Under the pieces are notes generated by a model. The model made no database searches. It saw nothing but the letters and a program-made list of their open reading frames with translations, and was not told the origin of the DNA. DNA of 63,465 nucleotides from an uncultured Acetatifactor sp. (GTDB lineage: Bacteria > Bacillota > Clostridia > Lachnospirales > Lachnospiraceae), in NCBI GenBank assembly GCA_910580225.1, contig CAJTXE010000028.1, positions 1-63,465 of the forward strand, written 5' to 3'. Position 1 is the first letter of the stretch, and the number at the start of each line of letters is the position of its first letter. Positions 1-8,055 of this stretch are shown piece by piece. Position numbers and translations under genes: made by a program.

Positions 1-145
1 TCCTGTATTCAGACTGTTTATTTGATTTTCAAGGTTCTTAACTAACTGACATTGAAATACATCAGAAATATTGTATTATTCAATCTTTTTTCCGACATAT
101 ACACTTCTATCCTTTCTATAAATCTGCTTATTATTCAATACACCC

Positions 146-1202
146 GTCATACTTAACAGAGAAGCCTGTTGCCCTGCTTCTCTTCAAGAGGCATACATAC
201 TATACTTCATTTTGTATCAAATGCGTTTTGCAAGATTTTCTTTCAGCTTTGTAAACATGAAATTGTAAGGGTAAAATCCGTTTTGAGGAAGAATACCCTT
301 CAATTCCTTTTCAGCGTCCGTGTTCATTCTTACAAGTTCATCAATCACCAGCGCGTCGGATGTGTTCAAAGAAGAAAATTGCACTTCTTTATCCAAAATG
401 TCCTTCTTGCACTTCAGAGACATCTCATAACAACTATTATAGCACTCCATCCCGCAAACAATCTGAATACATTTAAAATCATGTTTCCGTATAAAATAAT
501 CATTATAAGTATTCAACACCACACAATCATCCAGAAAGTTTTGTGTGTCCCTTTTAGTTGGGATATTTCCCACTATCACAGTAAAAATACACGTTTGCGT
601 ACTTCCATACATAAAATATCTATTGAGATAGCCCGCGCAAGTATTTTCAACAAAAATACTTTCTGTTCCGAACAACTCGGATAAAAACATTCCATACCTT
701 TCAAAAAGTGAATCCGATTTAATGTCTGTTCCTTTAGCCGTTTCGACTCTAATCTTGACATATCCAGCAAAAGCCTTCCCTTTATGAATCTTGCATTGCT
801 TCCAGCATTTAAGCCCTTGCGCCGCATCAAAAAAATTTACGGTTTCATCACTTTCCTCATTTTCTTCAGCATCTCTCGCTGCAATTTCATAATGATTCTG
901 TCTTCTTTGAATCTCAAAGGTTTTTTCATTGGCTTTAAAACACGGGAATTTATCCGCTTTCTCATCATTGGTCAGAATGTGACAGCAAATCAGGTTATAA
1001 TCTGCTGTTTTACCACCTTTTGACTGCGGCAATATATGATCTACATTCCATCCATAAGCACTGTTCCTGTCATTGTAAGCAGCCTTTGCAATCTCACGAC
1101 CTGAAAAATCAATCGCCTTTTGCCGTTTTCCAAACTGCTGGCCCCAAAGTCGGCTGGCCGTTTCTTTGTTTAGTTCCATCTGTTTTTTCATGTGTCATAC
1201 TT
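146..1202. repeat. 9-bp direct repeats flanking the HNH gene
   Basis: GTCATACTT occurs at 146-154, just beyond the HNH stop codon, and again at 1194-1202, just before its start codon. Such a short pair could be a target-site duplication left by insertion of the ORF, or chance. Between 1 and 145 I see no supportable gene: minus-strand frames are broken by stops. A perfect 8-bp hairpin (AGAGAAGC/GCTTCTCT, about 160-185) follows the HNH gene but lacks a T-run. Confidence 0.35.
217..1191 (-). CDS. HNH endonuclease family protein
   Basis: A 324-residue protein with an HNH nuclease core near the N-terminus. The WNVDHILPQSKGG motif carries the Asp51-His52 pair, followed by YNLICC (Asn66) and LTNDEKADK, as expected for a beta-beta-alpha-metal nuclease. 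The rest (about residues 110-324) is Cys- and aromatic-rich and I do not recognise it. No RuvC motif is visible, so it is not an IscB/Cas9-like protein. An in-frame TGA lies immediately upstream of ATG 1191, and a GAGAGGG Shine-Dalgarno precedes it, which fixes the start. The gene has its own promoter and a folded leader RNA (1222-1391), so it may be a stand-alone selfish or defence element. The DNA target is unknown. Confidence 0.8.
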   Translation of the reverse strand: MKKQMELNKETASRLWGQQFGKRQKAIDFSGREIAKAAYNDRNSAYGWNVDHILPQSKGGKTADYNLICCHILTNDEKADKFPCFKANEKTFEIQRRQNHYEIAARDAEENEESDETVNFFDAAQGLKCWKQCKIHKGKAFAGYVKIRVETAKGTDIKSDSLFERYGMFLSELFGTESIFVENTCAGYLNRYFMYGSTQTCIFTVIVGNIPTKRDTQNFLDDCVVLNTYNDYFIRKHDFKCIQIVCGMECYNSCYEMSLKCKKDILDKEVQFSSLNTSDALVIDELVRMNTDAEKELKGILPQNGFYPYNFMFTKLKENLAKRI

Positions 1203-1221
1203 CCCTCTCTTAAATAAATGG

Positions 1222-1391
1222 CGAAGTATAATTACATTTGACCTCCTTCGAATAAAATTCGGCAAATACTCTGATTGACACATAGGGCAACCTACTGCTG
1301 AAACCTCAAAGGGTAATCCTTATAACAGCTTGACTAAGGATTTGCCAATCATCTTTTCACACCTGCGAAAAGGGATAAGATTTGCTTGCCC
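1222..1391 (-). ncRNA. Structured leader RNA upstream of the HNH gene (unassigned class)
   Basis: The 346-bp gap between the M23 and HNH genes holds this element. On the minus strand AGGGCAA near 1386 pairs with TTGCCCT near 1285, closing a domain of about 105 nt. Inside are an 8-bp hairpin (AATCCTTA/TAAGGATT, 1315-1342) and a 6-bp hairpin (CTTTTC/GAAAAG, 1353-1372). A further stem CGAAG/CTTCG (1222-1250) folds over a GGAGG ribosome-binding site that precedes a start-stop pair ATG-TAA (1232-1237). I cannot match it to a known riboswitch or to the HEARO/omega RNA family. The rest of the gap (1423-1537) shows nothing. Confidence 0.5.
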
Positions 1392-1393
1392 TT

Positions 1394-1422
1394 AGTATAA
1401 CACATGGAAAGATTCGCCGCAA
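1394..1422 (-). promoter_or_regulatory. Promoter of the HNH leader RNA
   Basis: TTGCGG at 1417-1422 and TATACT at 1394-1399 are separated by 17 bp on the minus strand. Transcription would start around 1387-1391, exactly at the GGGCAA strand of the closing stem. Confidence 0.55.
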
Positions 1423-1537
1423 TAAATGATAGATATGTATCTTTTCTAAAATCGGAAATTTCAATGCACCTTTTTTGCTATCCTGGTTTTACTTGTGGAG
1501 CTGTCGGCAGATGCAACAATTCCACAAACCCTGTTCG

Positions 1538-2926
1538 CTATTCTAACCGCTGTTCTACTTCCTGGCTTTCCGTCCGGCTATTCTCCAGAGAATCATCTTT
1601 TACTGGTACCTGCACTCCATCTGGAGCAAGCGCCTCATACTCCTCCACCGCCGGGTCCACAATCCGATTCGTCCTCCTCCACTCCTTCGTCCCCTCCACC
1701 TTCACTGCCGCCTGGGTATGCTTTGCCAGAAATCTTGTCAGCGGATACACATCAATCCAGATCTCATTATTCCCTTCCTTCTGGGACTCATCAAATATCA
1801 GCTGCAGCCCCCAGTGCAGGTGCACGATCTTGATATTATTCACATTCTCTTTCGCACTGTACCCGGTGTGGCCCATATACCCGATCACATCCCCCGCCGT
1901 CACCACGCTGCCCTCCTGCAGCCCCTCCGCATAAGGAAAATTCTGCCGCAGATGAGCATAGTAATAGTACCGCTTTCCGTCAAAACTGCTGATGCCGATA
2001 CGCCATCCCCCATACTGGTTCCAGCCTAAAGCAGTCACCACTCCGGATTCGATTGCCATGATGGGTGTACCCACCAGGCCCATCATATCATGCCCCAGAT
2101 GCTTCCTTTGATACCCATAGCTCCTTCCCACACCGAAGTCATCAAAATGAGTATAATCAAACCCTCTTGCCAGCGGAAAATATCCTTTCAAACCATATCG
2201 TTTTACATACGCTCCATTTTCCGCACCTTCCTGCCCTCCTGCCGCATCCTGCCCGGTGGATTTTCTCCTCTGTGCTGTCTCCGTCTTCTCTGTTGTCTCC
2301 CTATTTGAATTGGAGACTCCGTCTTCATCTGCTGTACCGCCTTCGGCCCCATCCTGATTCGATGCCCTGGTTCCTTCTGTCTGTGTGCTGTTTAAGTTAT
2401 TCACCAAATTTTCATTGCTGCTCTCCTGCAATAAAATACTGTCCCCACTGTACTCCGGGTTCTCTTCCCAATATTCCCCCACCAATCCGCCGATAGCTGC
2501 CTCATAAGCCTCTTTATAATAAGAGTAATATTTCAGGTTTTCGGTCAGCCCGTCTATTGTAGTCTCCCCTTCCGAGAGCTTTTCTGCTGCCTGTTCCATG
2601 GACTTCAGCGCATCTCTGTCAAATTCTCCTCCCGTCTTCGCTGCGGTATAGGCCAAAAGTTCTATCCAGTCAATCTCATGTTCTGTTCCATGGGTCTCTA
2701 CATCCCAATCGTAAGCCTTGCAGAGAGCCTCATAAGACACAGTAAAATCTACCCATTTTATGTAATCGTTTTCTATGGAGAGCACATGGTTTGCAACTGT
2801 CTTCTCCATTACATCTCTCTCCTGCTTTCCTGACACCGCTGCCGCCAGCGCCAGAATCAAAACGCACTCCGCCATGATTCCCCTTTTCAGCCACCCCGTA
2901 TTCTTCTTTCCCTGCGTATGTTCCAT
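1538..2926 (-). CDS. M23 family metallopeptidase, membrane-anchored
   Basis: A 462-residue protein with an N-terminal transmembrane segment (about residues 14-33), a long acidic and Ser/Thr-rich linker (about 165-240) and a C-terminal M23/LytM-like domain. The zinc-binding set is visible as HLGHD (His276, Asp280) and HLHWG (His369, His371), so the enzyme looks catalytically intact and probably cleaves peptidoglycan cross-links outside the membrane. The fold resembles SpoIIQ/SpoIVFA-type or general LytM endopeptidases, but no sporulation neighbours are present. CCGGAG precedes ATG 2926. The residues after the domain (about 390-462) are low-complexity and not recognised. Confidence 0.85.
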   Translation of the reverse strand: MEHTQGKKNTGWLKRGIMAECVLILALAAAVSGKQERDVMEKTVANHVLSIENDYIKWVDFTVSYEALCKAYDWDVETHGTEHEIDWIELLAYTAAKTGGEFDRDALKSMEQAAEKLSEGETTIDGLTENLKYYSYYKEAYEAAIGGLVGEYWEENPEYSGDSILLQESSNENLVNNLNSTQTEGTRASNQDGAEGGTADEDGVSNSNRETTEKTETAQRRKSTGQDAAGGQEGAENGAYVKRYGLKGYFPLARGFDYTHFDDFGVGRSYGYQRKHLGHDMMGLVGTPIMAIESGVVTALGWNQYGGWRIGISSFDGKRYYYYAHLRQNFPYAEGLQEGSVVTAGDVIGYMGHTGYSAKENVNNIKIVHLHWGLQLIFDESQKEGNNEIWIDVYPLTRFLAKHTQAAVKVEGTKEWRRTNRIVDPAVEEYEALAPDGVQVPVKDDSLENSRTESQEVEQRLE

Positions 2927-3086
2927 TTTTACTCCGGATATTTCTTTAATGAAATATATGTCAAGCGGGAAAAGCTGATTCCTTCTGTTACCAAAAAAGC
3001 AGGGAAAAACCGTTGCCCAAATGGCTCAGTATCTAAATACCGGAAAAAACCGTCAAACTGCCAACGGTGAAAGCAAAAACTCCGAA

Positions 3087-3116
3087 ACAAAAAGACAGCC
3101 GGAATGTTCGGCTGCC
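3087..3116 (-). terminator. Rho-independent terminator of hpf
   Basis: CAGCCG/CGGCTG stem (3096-3101 with 3109-3114) followed on the minus strand by a T-run, about 75 bp past the hpf stop. Confidence 0.75.
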
Positions 3117-3190
3117 CAATGCCTCACACTCCGGCTCCCACTTAAAAACAGTTTTTTCATCCGGACAAAATTCCGGTGAAATCTTCACAC

Positions 3191-3718
3191 CTATACTTCC
3201 GGCTCAATCAGCCCGTAAGTATCACCCTTTCTCTTGTACACCACATTCACCTGCTCGGTCTCAGCATTGATAAAGACATAGAAATTATGTCCCAAAAGCT
3301 CCATCTGAATACAGGCATCTTCCGGATACATGGGTTTGATGTCAAACTTCTTGGTACGGACGATCTTAATCTCTTCTTCGTCCATATAATCGTTCTCAAC
3401 ATACATCTTGCTGAAATCTCCGGCAGCCTGCTCCTTATCCACAATCTTCGTTTTGTATTTCTTCAGCTGTCTTTCAATTATCTCTTCTACCAGGTCAATA
3501 GATACATACATATCGTTGCTGACCTGTTCGGAGCGGATGATATTTCCCTTCACCGGAATGGTCACCTCAATCTTCTGGCGCTCCTTCTCAACGCTCAGCG
3601 TTACATGCACTTCCGTCTCTGGATTAAAATACTTTTCCAGCTTGCCGATCTTGTCCTCTACAGCCGACCGCAGCCCGGGGGTTACCTCTAAATTTCTGCC
3701 TACAATAATAAACTTCAT
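3191..3718 (-). CDS. hpf: Ribosome hibernation-promoting factor, long form
   Basis: A 175-residue protein. The N-terminal RaiA/HPF domain (about 1-100, starting MKFIIVGRNLEVTPGL) binds the 30S decoding region. The C-terminal domain (about 118-175, including YPEDACIQMELLGHNFYVF) mediates 100S ribosome dimerisation, which makes this the long HPF typical of Bacillota. It is monocistronic, with its own promoter (3765-3794) and terminator (3087-3116). I looked for the raiA leader RNA upstream and did not see one. Confidence 0.95.
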   Translation of the reverse strand: MKFIIVGRNLEVTPGLRSAVEDKIGKLEKYFNPETEVHVTLSVEKERQKIEVTIPVKGNIIRSEQVSNDMYVSIDLVEEIIERQLKKYKTKIVDKEQAAGDFSKMYVENDYMDEEEIKIVRTKKFDIKPMYPEDACIQMELLGHNFYVFINAETEQVNVVYKRKGDTYGLIEPEV

Positions 3719-3764
3719 ATAATCATCCCTTTCCGCTGTTTATTTTAGTAGATATTGTATAAAC

Positions 3765-3794
3765 ATTATAGCATGGCAGCACATGTTTTTGCAA
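3765..3794 (-). promoter_or_regulatory. hpf promoter
   Basis: TTGCAA (3789-3794), 18-bp spacer, TATAAT (3765-3770) on the minus strand, about 47 bp upstream of the hpf start. Confidence 0.65.
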
Positions 3795-3945
3795 CAACTT
3801 AACTGCCTATTTCAATTTTTTTCTCATTATCTTTGTAAACAATAAATTCCTACTTCTGATCCAAAACACCCATTTTATCTATTTTAGCCAAAACATATGT
3901 TTCTGTTTTTATTTCTTTCTGTCATGTTAAAAATAGCTGTTTTAT

Positions 3946-4016
3946 TGTGGATATTGTGGATAACTTGGTGCATAAATGAATTTTACAGCCTTTGGGAAAC
4001 TTTTCCATGTGGATAA
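3946..4016 (+). promoter_or_regulatory. Cluster of DnaA-box-like 9-mers
   Basis: TGTGGATAA, the complement of the DnaA box TTATCCACA, occurs perfectly at 3955-3963 and 4008-4016, with a one-mismatch copy at 3946-3954, all in the same orientation. They sit in the AT-rich 447-bp gap between hpf and the NlpC/P60 gene, which otherwise holds the hpf promoter and the terminator at 4122-4157. Neither dnaA nor dnaN is present, so this is not evidently an origin. Confidence 0.4.
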
Positions 4017-4121
4017 TCCTGTTTTTATTCTGATATATTTTAAGCGGTATTTCATCCCAAGAAAATTTTTCAGGCATAATGCACAATGATTACATTTGAA
4101 AATCTCAACGGGTCTGCGCAG

Positions 4122-4157
4122 CAGAAAAGCCGTGCCTGCTGCCAGGTACGGCTCTTT
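4122..4157 (-). terminator. Terminator of the NlpC/P60 gene
   Basis: AGCCGT/ACGGCT stem with flanking A/T tracts, immediately after the stop codon of the gene ending at 4166. Confidence 0.8.
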
Positions 4158-4165
4158 TCGTTTAC

Positions 4166-5347
4166 TTAGAAGATTCTTCTGATCGCCAGAATGTTTCTGT
4201 AATTGGCATTGGATACTGTGATTCCGGTTCTTTCATTGGATGCATGTACAATCTGTCCATTTCCTATGTAGATTCCCACATGACCGGAATAGCAGACGAT
4301 GTCGCCGGGCTGTGCATTGTCCAGACCGTCCACTCCATACCCCTGGGAACGATCCGATGCGGAAGAATGAGGCAGACTCACTCCAAAATTGGCATATACA
4401 CTCATGACAAATCCAGAACAATCGGCTCCGTTGGTCAGGCTGGTTCCGCCATATACATAAGGATTTCCTACGAACTGCAGGCCATACTCTGCAACTGCTA
4501 CTCCCATCTCACTGTCGCCGCTTACACTGTAGGACTGATTGTTCTCAGCAGGTGCGCTGCTTGGATTCTGGGCCGCTGCCTGTGCTGCTTTCTCGGCTGC
4601 CGCTGCACGGGCTCTCTGGCGCTCCTCTTCCTCTTTTGCCAGACGTCTTTCTTCCTCCTCTTTGGACTCTGCCTGGACAAACTCACTGTGGAGGGATACA
4701 TAATCCGTAGATACCCAGCCGATACCTTCTTCTACGTCTACCTTTGCCCATCCTTCTGTCTCTTCCAATACAATCAGGTCGTCTGCTTCAGGCACCATTC
4801 CCAAAATGGAGCATTCCGTGCTGGGTTCCGTACGTACAAAAAGCGTCTCTGTGGTGACTGTGGCAATCCGCTTTCCTACTCTCTTGGCTATCTCCACGGC
4901 GCCTTCCCCGGTGACACAGAATTCTGCCTTCACATACCCGGTCACCGATCCGGAACTGATCTGATACCATCCGTTTTCTTCGGAAATAAAAGTACCTACC
5001 GAATTATTATAAAGCTTTCCTACGATTTCGCCTTCTTCACTGGGCGCATTCCGCACATTTACGTAATTCGTCACCTGCGCAATCACCAGGTTCCGGAACA
5101 GATCTTCTTCCGTAGGCTCTGCTGCCGTATTGTCCTCCACCTGAAACCACTCAATGATGGATTCGATCGGCATGGTAGGCACGTCATTGGTAACCTCCTC
5201 AAGCTTATTGCTGGTAGCAAGTGCCAGACTCACACCGCCTCCAGGCAAAACGGAAGAACCGGCCGCCTCTGCATTGATTCCTAAAGTAGAAAAAACCATC
5301 GTTGCTGTCAGTGCATAGGCCGTTATTCTTATCGTCTTACGTATCAT
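4166..5347 (-). CDS. Secreted SH3/NlpC-P60 peptidoglycan hydrolase
   Basis: A 393-residue secreted protein. The start is ATG 5347, preceded by GGGAGAGGAG; the reading frame stays open further upstream, but without a ribosome-binding site. A signal peptide (about 1-28, ending GINAEA) is followed by two bacterial SH3 domains (about 80-150 and 155-220), an Ala/Glu-rich coiled linker and a C-terminal NlpC/P60 domain. Catalytic Cys310 lies in GADCSGF and His356 in SGHVGIY. The likely reaction is cleavage of the D-Glu to diamino acid bond in stem peptides. It has its own promoter and terminator. Confidence 0.92.
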   Translation of the reverse strand: MIRKTIRITAYALTATMVFSTLGINAEAAGSSVLPGGGVSLALATSNKLEEVTNDVPTMPIESIIEWFQVEDNTAAEPTEEDLFRNLVIAQVTNYVNVRNAPSEEGEIVGKLYNNSVGTFISEENGWYQISSGSVTGYVKAEFCVTGEGAVEIAKRVGKRIATVTTETLFVRTEPSTECSILGMVPEADDLIVLEETEGWAKVDVEEGIGWVSTDYVSLHSEFVQAESKEEEERRLAKEEEERQRARAAAAEKAAQAAAQNPSSAPAENNQSYSVSGDSEMGVAVAEYGLQFVGNPYVYGGTSLTNGADCSGFVMSVYANFGVSLPHSSASDRSQGYGVDGLDNAQPGDIVCYSGHVGIYIGNGQIVHASNERTGITVSNANYRNILAIRRIF

Positions 5348-5453
5348 TTTTATCTCCTCTCCCTTGTGCGAAAGTATGTATTTTTGATTTCTTTTCTCAA
5401 GATTTATTACATTAGTGTCAGAACTTATTACAGACTTGTTACATCTGTTAATA

Positions 5454-5482
5454 AATATAGCACTAATTCTTAATTTTGTCAA
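5454..5482 (-). promoter_or_regulatory. Promoter of the NlpC/P60 gene
   Basis: Consensus TTGACA (5477-5482), 17-bp spacer and TATATT (5454-5459) on the minus strand, giving a leader of about 100 nt. It lies in the 347-bp gap between this gene and trxB, which otherwise contains only the trxB terminator. Confidence 0.7.
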
Positions 5483-5545
5483 CCCATCTGAAAAATTTGT
5501 TGGATGCGGTAAAATGCCCATTTTATGCGCTTTTTGGATGCTATG

Positions 5546-5574
5546 AAAAAAAGAACTGCCAAAACCGACAATTC
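5546..5574 (-). terminator. Terminator of trxB
   Basis: An 8-bp stem with G-U pairs (5553-5560 with 5567-5574) followed by seven T on the minus strand, 120 bp past the trxB stop. Confidence 0.65.
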
Positions 5575-5694
5575 TTTTCTTCCAAAATTCTTTCGTTTTT
5601 CTTCATATTTATAAATTTTCATAAAAGCCGCTCCCAGAGCGTGTCTGAAAATTCAATCCCGCCGTCTGCAGGCCGCATTTCCGTTTGGAAAGCT

Positions 5695-6606
5695 TCACTT
5701 ACTTCCCACATAATTTTCTGCAGATACGGCAGCATTGGCACCGTCGGCAACTGCAGTGGCAATCTGGCGAATGGGCTTCTTTCTCACATCCCCGGCTGCG
5801 AAGATACCCGGCATACTGGTGACACAGTCCTCTCCTGCCAGAACATATCCTGCTTCGTCGCAGTCCACCAATCCCTGTACCAGCTCCGTGCCGGGATGAA
5901 TCCCTACCGCCACAAACACACCTTCCACCGGCAGCGTAAAACTCTCTCCATTCTTCCGGTTCCTGACCTGCAGTCCCTCTACGGCAGCTCCGCCCAGAAT
6001 TTCTTCCACCACATGACTGTAAAGGAATTCCACATTTGGCAGCGCCTTCAGCTGTTCCTGCAGGATATGCGCTCCCCGCAGTTCGTCCCGGCGATGAATC
6101 AGATAAACTTTCTCACAGATACGTGACAGATAGATGGCATCTTCCAGCGCCACATCCCCGCCGCCCACCACAGCCACGGTTTTTCCCTGAAAAAAAGCAC
6201 CGTCACAGGTAGCACAGTAAGACACGCCTTTACCGGAGAATTCCGTTTCCCCTTTCACCTCCAGCGCTGCATGGGTTGCACCGGCAGCGAGAATAACGGA
6301 CTTGGCTTCCAGCGGTCCCTGGTCTGTGTTTATTATTTTTACTCCGTTTTTATCTTCAATAGACAGTGCGGATGCCTCCTTGAAGCTTACTTCCAGTTTG
6401 TCCGCATGTTCCCGGAATTTCATCCCCATATCGAACCCGTCCGCTCCCGGCATACCCAGATAGTTGTCCACTTCATAAGTATTCAGCACCTGGCCCCCGC
6501 TCATAGGGTTCTTTTCCAGTACCAGCAAATTCAATCCCGCACGCCTGGCATATATGGCGGCGGAAAGTCCTGCCGGACCGGAACCGATAATAATCAAATC
6601 ATACAT
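5695..6606 (-). CDS. trxB: Thioredoxin-disulfide reductase
   Basis: A 303-residue FAD/NADPH flavoprotein that reduces thioredoxin. It shows the FAD-binding GSGPAGLSAAIYA at the N-terminus, the redox-active CATC (Cys131, Cys134), the NADPH-binding GGGDVALEDA (about 152-161) and the FAD-binding GIFAAGDVR near the C-terminus. Length is normal for the low-molecular-weight TrxR family. No thioredoxin gene is adjacent. CGGAG precedes ATG 6606. Confidence 0.95.
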   Translation of the reverse strand: MYDLIIIGSGPAGLSAAIYARRAGLNLLVLEKNPMSGGQVLNTYEVDNYLGMPGADGFDMGMKFREHADKLEVSFKEASALSIEDKNGVKIINTDQGPLEAKSVILAAGATHAALEVKGETEFSGKGVSYCATCDGAFFQGKTVAVVGGGDVALEDAIYLSRICEKVYLIHRRDELRGAHILQEQLKALPNVEFLYSHVVEEILGGAAVEGLQVRNRKNGESFTLPVEGVFVAVGIHPGTELVQGLVDCDEAGYVLAGEDCVTSMPGIFAAGDVRKKPIRQIATAVADGANAAVSAENYVGSK

Positions 6607-6681
6607 TTTCCATATCTCCGTTTCTGCTTATTTGTCCAACCTATCCAATGCAGTTCACACAATTCCCCGAACCGTACCCTT

Positions 6682-6710
6682 AGTGTACCCTTTTTCACGG
6701 GAAAATGCAA
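6682..6710 (-). promoter_or_regulatory. Putative trxB promoter
   Basis: TTGCAT (6705-6710), 17-bp spacer, TACACT (6682-6687) on the minus strand. The -10 is only a fair match. Confidence 0.4.
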
Positions 6711-6795
6711 GTCCTGCACAGTGATAGAATTTGCTCCTGATCCATTATGGGTTACTGTTCTATGAGAAATCGGCTTACGGAAGAAAGCAGCCGGC

Positions 6796-8043
6796 TTACG
6801 GTCTCACCTGGCCGTTTCCATATATGATGTATTTCATCGATGTCAGTTCCTTCAATCCCATGGGACCTCTGGCATGAAGCTTCTGAGTGCTGATTCCGAT
6901 CTCTGCACCAAAGCCGAATTCTCCTCCGTCCGTAAAACGGGTAGAGGCATTGACATACACCGCCGCAGCATCTACTTCATCCAGAAACCGCTGTGCATTG
7001 GCATAGTCTCTCGTGATAATCGCTTCAGAATGTCCTGTATTGTATCGATTGATATGTGCAATTGCCTCTCCTATATTTCGAACTGTTTTTATCGATAAAA
7101 TATAATCCAGATATTCCCTGCCCCAATCCTCCTCCCCAGCTGCCACTATGGAAGGCTCTGCTGCCATGGCCTTATCATCACCGCGCAGTTCCACCTTTTT
7201 ATCCCCCAGCCGGGCTGCTGCCATGGGCAGAAAAACATCTGCCACAGCCTCATGAACCACCAGAGACTCACAGGCATTGCAGACTCCGATCCGTTGTGTT
7301 TTGGCATTGTAAAGTATCTCCGCAGCCATCTCCAGATCCGCGGAAGCATCCACATATATATGACAGTTTCCTGTTCCTGTCTCGATCACCGGTATCGTGC
7401 TCTCCCGCACCACGCTGCGGATCAATCCTGCACCACCCCTGGGAATCAGCACATCCACATAATCGTTCATTTTCATAAACCGTGCCGTCACCTGTCTGTC
7501 CTGACCGGCAATCAGCTGTACGGCGGCTTCAGGCAGTCCGCAGTCTGCTAAAGCTCTCTGCACTGCTGCAACAATGGCTTCATTGGAATGCAGGGCATCA
7601 CTGCCGCCTTTCAAAATGACTGCATTGCCGGACTTGAAGCACAATCCAAAGGCATCTGCTGTCACATTGGGACGAGCCTCATAAATGATTCCGATCACCC
7701 CCAAAGGTACCCGTTTCTGCCCGATCATCAGCCCGTTGGGACGTTTCTTCATATTCAATATTTCCCCTACCGGATCATCTGCAGCCGCCACCTGCAATAG
7801 TCCATCTGCCATGGACCGAATCCTGTCTCCGGTCAGAGCAAGACGGTCCAAAAGCCCCTGCGCCATCCCCTTTTCCCTGGCCATGTCCATATCCTTTTGG
7901 TTCGCCTCCAAAAGTGTGCTTTCCGCTTTTACCAGGTATTCTGCTGCTTTTCTCAGTGCCAGGTTCTTGTGTTCACTGCCCAGGGTCCGCAGTACGGCTT
8001 CCGCTTCTTTCGCCTGTATTCCGATCTGCTCCAAATATTCCAT
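6796..8043 (-). CDS. proA: Gamma-glutamyl phosphate reductase (proline synthesis)
   Basis: A 415-residue ProA of normal length. It reduces gamma-glutamyl phosphate with NADPH to glutamate semialdehyde, which cyclises on the way to proline. The aldehyde-dehydrogenase-like catalytic Cys lies in IGVCNACESLVVHEA, and PRGGAGLIRSVV and the C-terminal FGFGAEIGISTQKLHARGP segment are family hallmarks. It follows proB by 12 nt, so the two are cotranscribed. GAGGAG precedes ATG 8043. Confidence 0.96.
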   Translation of the reverse strand: MEYLEQIGIQAKEAEAVLRTLGSEHKNLALRKAAEYLVKAESTLLEANQKDMDMAREKGMAQGLLDRLALTGDRIRSMADGLLQVAAADDPVGEILNMKKRPNGLMIGQKRVPLGVIGIIYEARPNVTADAFGLCFKSGNAVILKGGSDALHSNEAIVAAVQRALADCGLPEAAVQLIAGQDRQVTARFMKMNDYVDVLIPRGGAGLIRSVVRESTIPVIETGTGNCHIYVDASADLEMAAEILYNAKTQRIGVCNACESLVVHEAVADVFLPMAAARLGDKKVELRGDDKAMAAEPSIVAAGEEDWGREYLDYILSIKTVRNIGEAIAHINRYNTGHSEAIITRDYANAQRFLDEVDAAAVYVNASTRFTDGGEFGFGAEIGISTQKLHARGPMGLKELTSMKYIIYGNGQVRP

Positions 8044-8055
8044 ATTGCTCCTCGC

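Noticed and set aside
1..120. Minus-strand coding fragment at the left edge
   Set aside because: Frames contain short coding-like stretches but are interrupted by stops, and the window ends; not enough to call a gene or pseudogene.
217..1391. HNH gene and leader as a HEARO/IscB or IsrB system
   Set aside because: No RuvC motifs or bridge helix in the protein, and the RNA is much shorter than known omega RNAs. Kept as an unassigned pair instead.
3719..3945. raiA-type noncoding RNA upstream of hpf
   Set aside because: The region is plain AT-rich sequence without the expected stems; only a promoter is visible.
3946..4016. Chromosomal origin
   Set aside because: Only three boxes and no dnaA, dnaN or related genes; listed only as DnaA-box-like sites.
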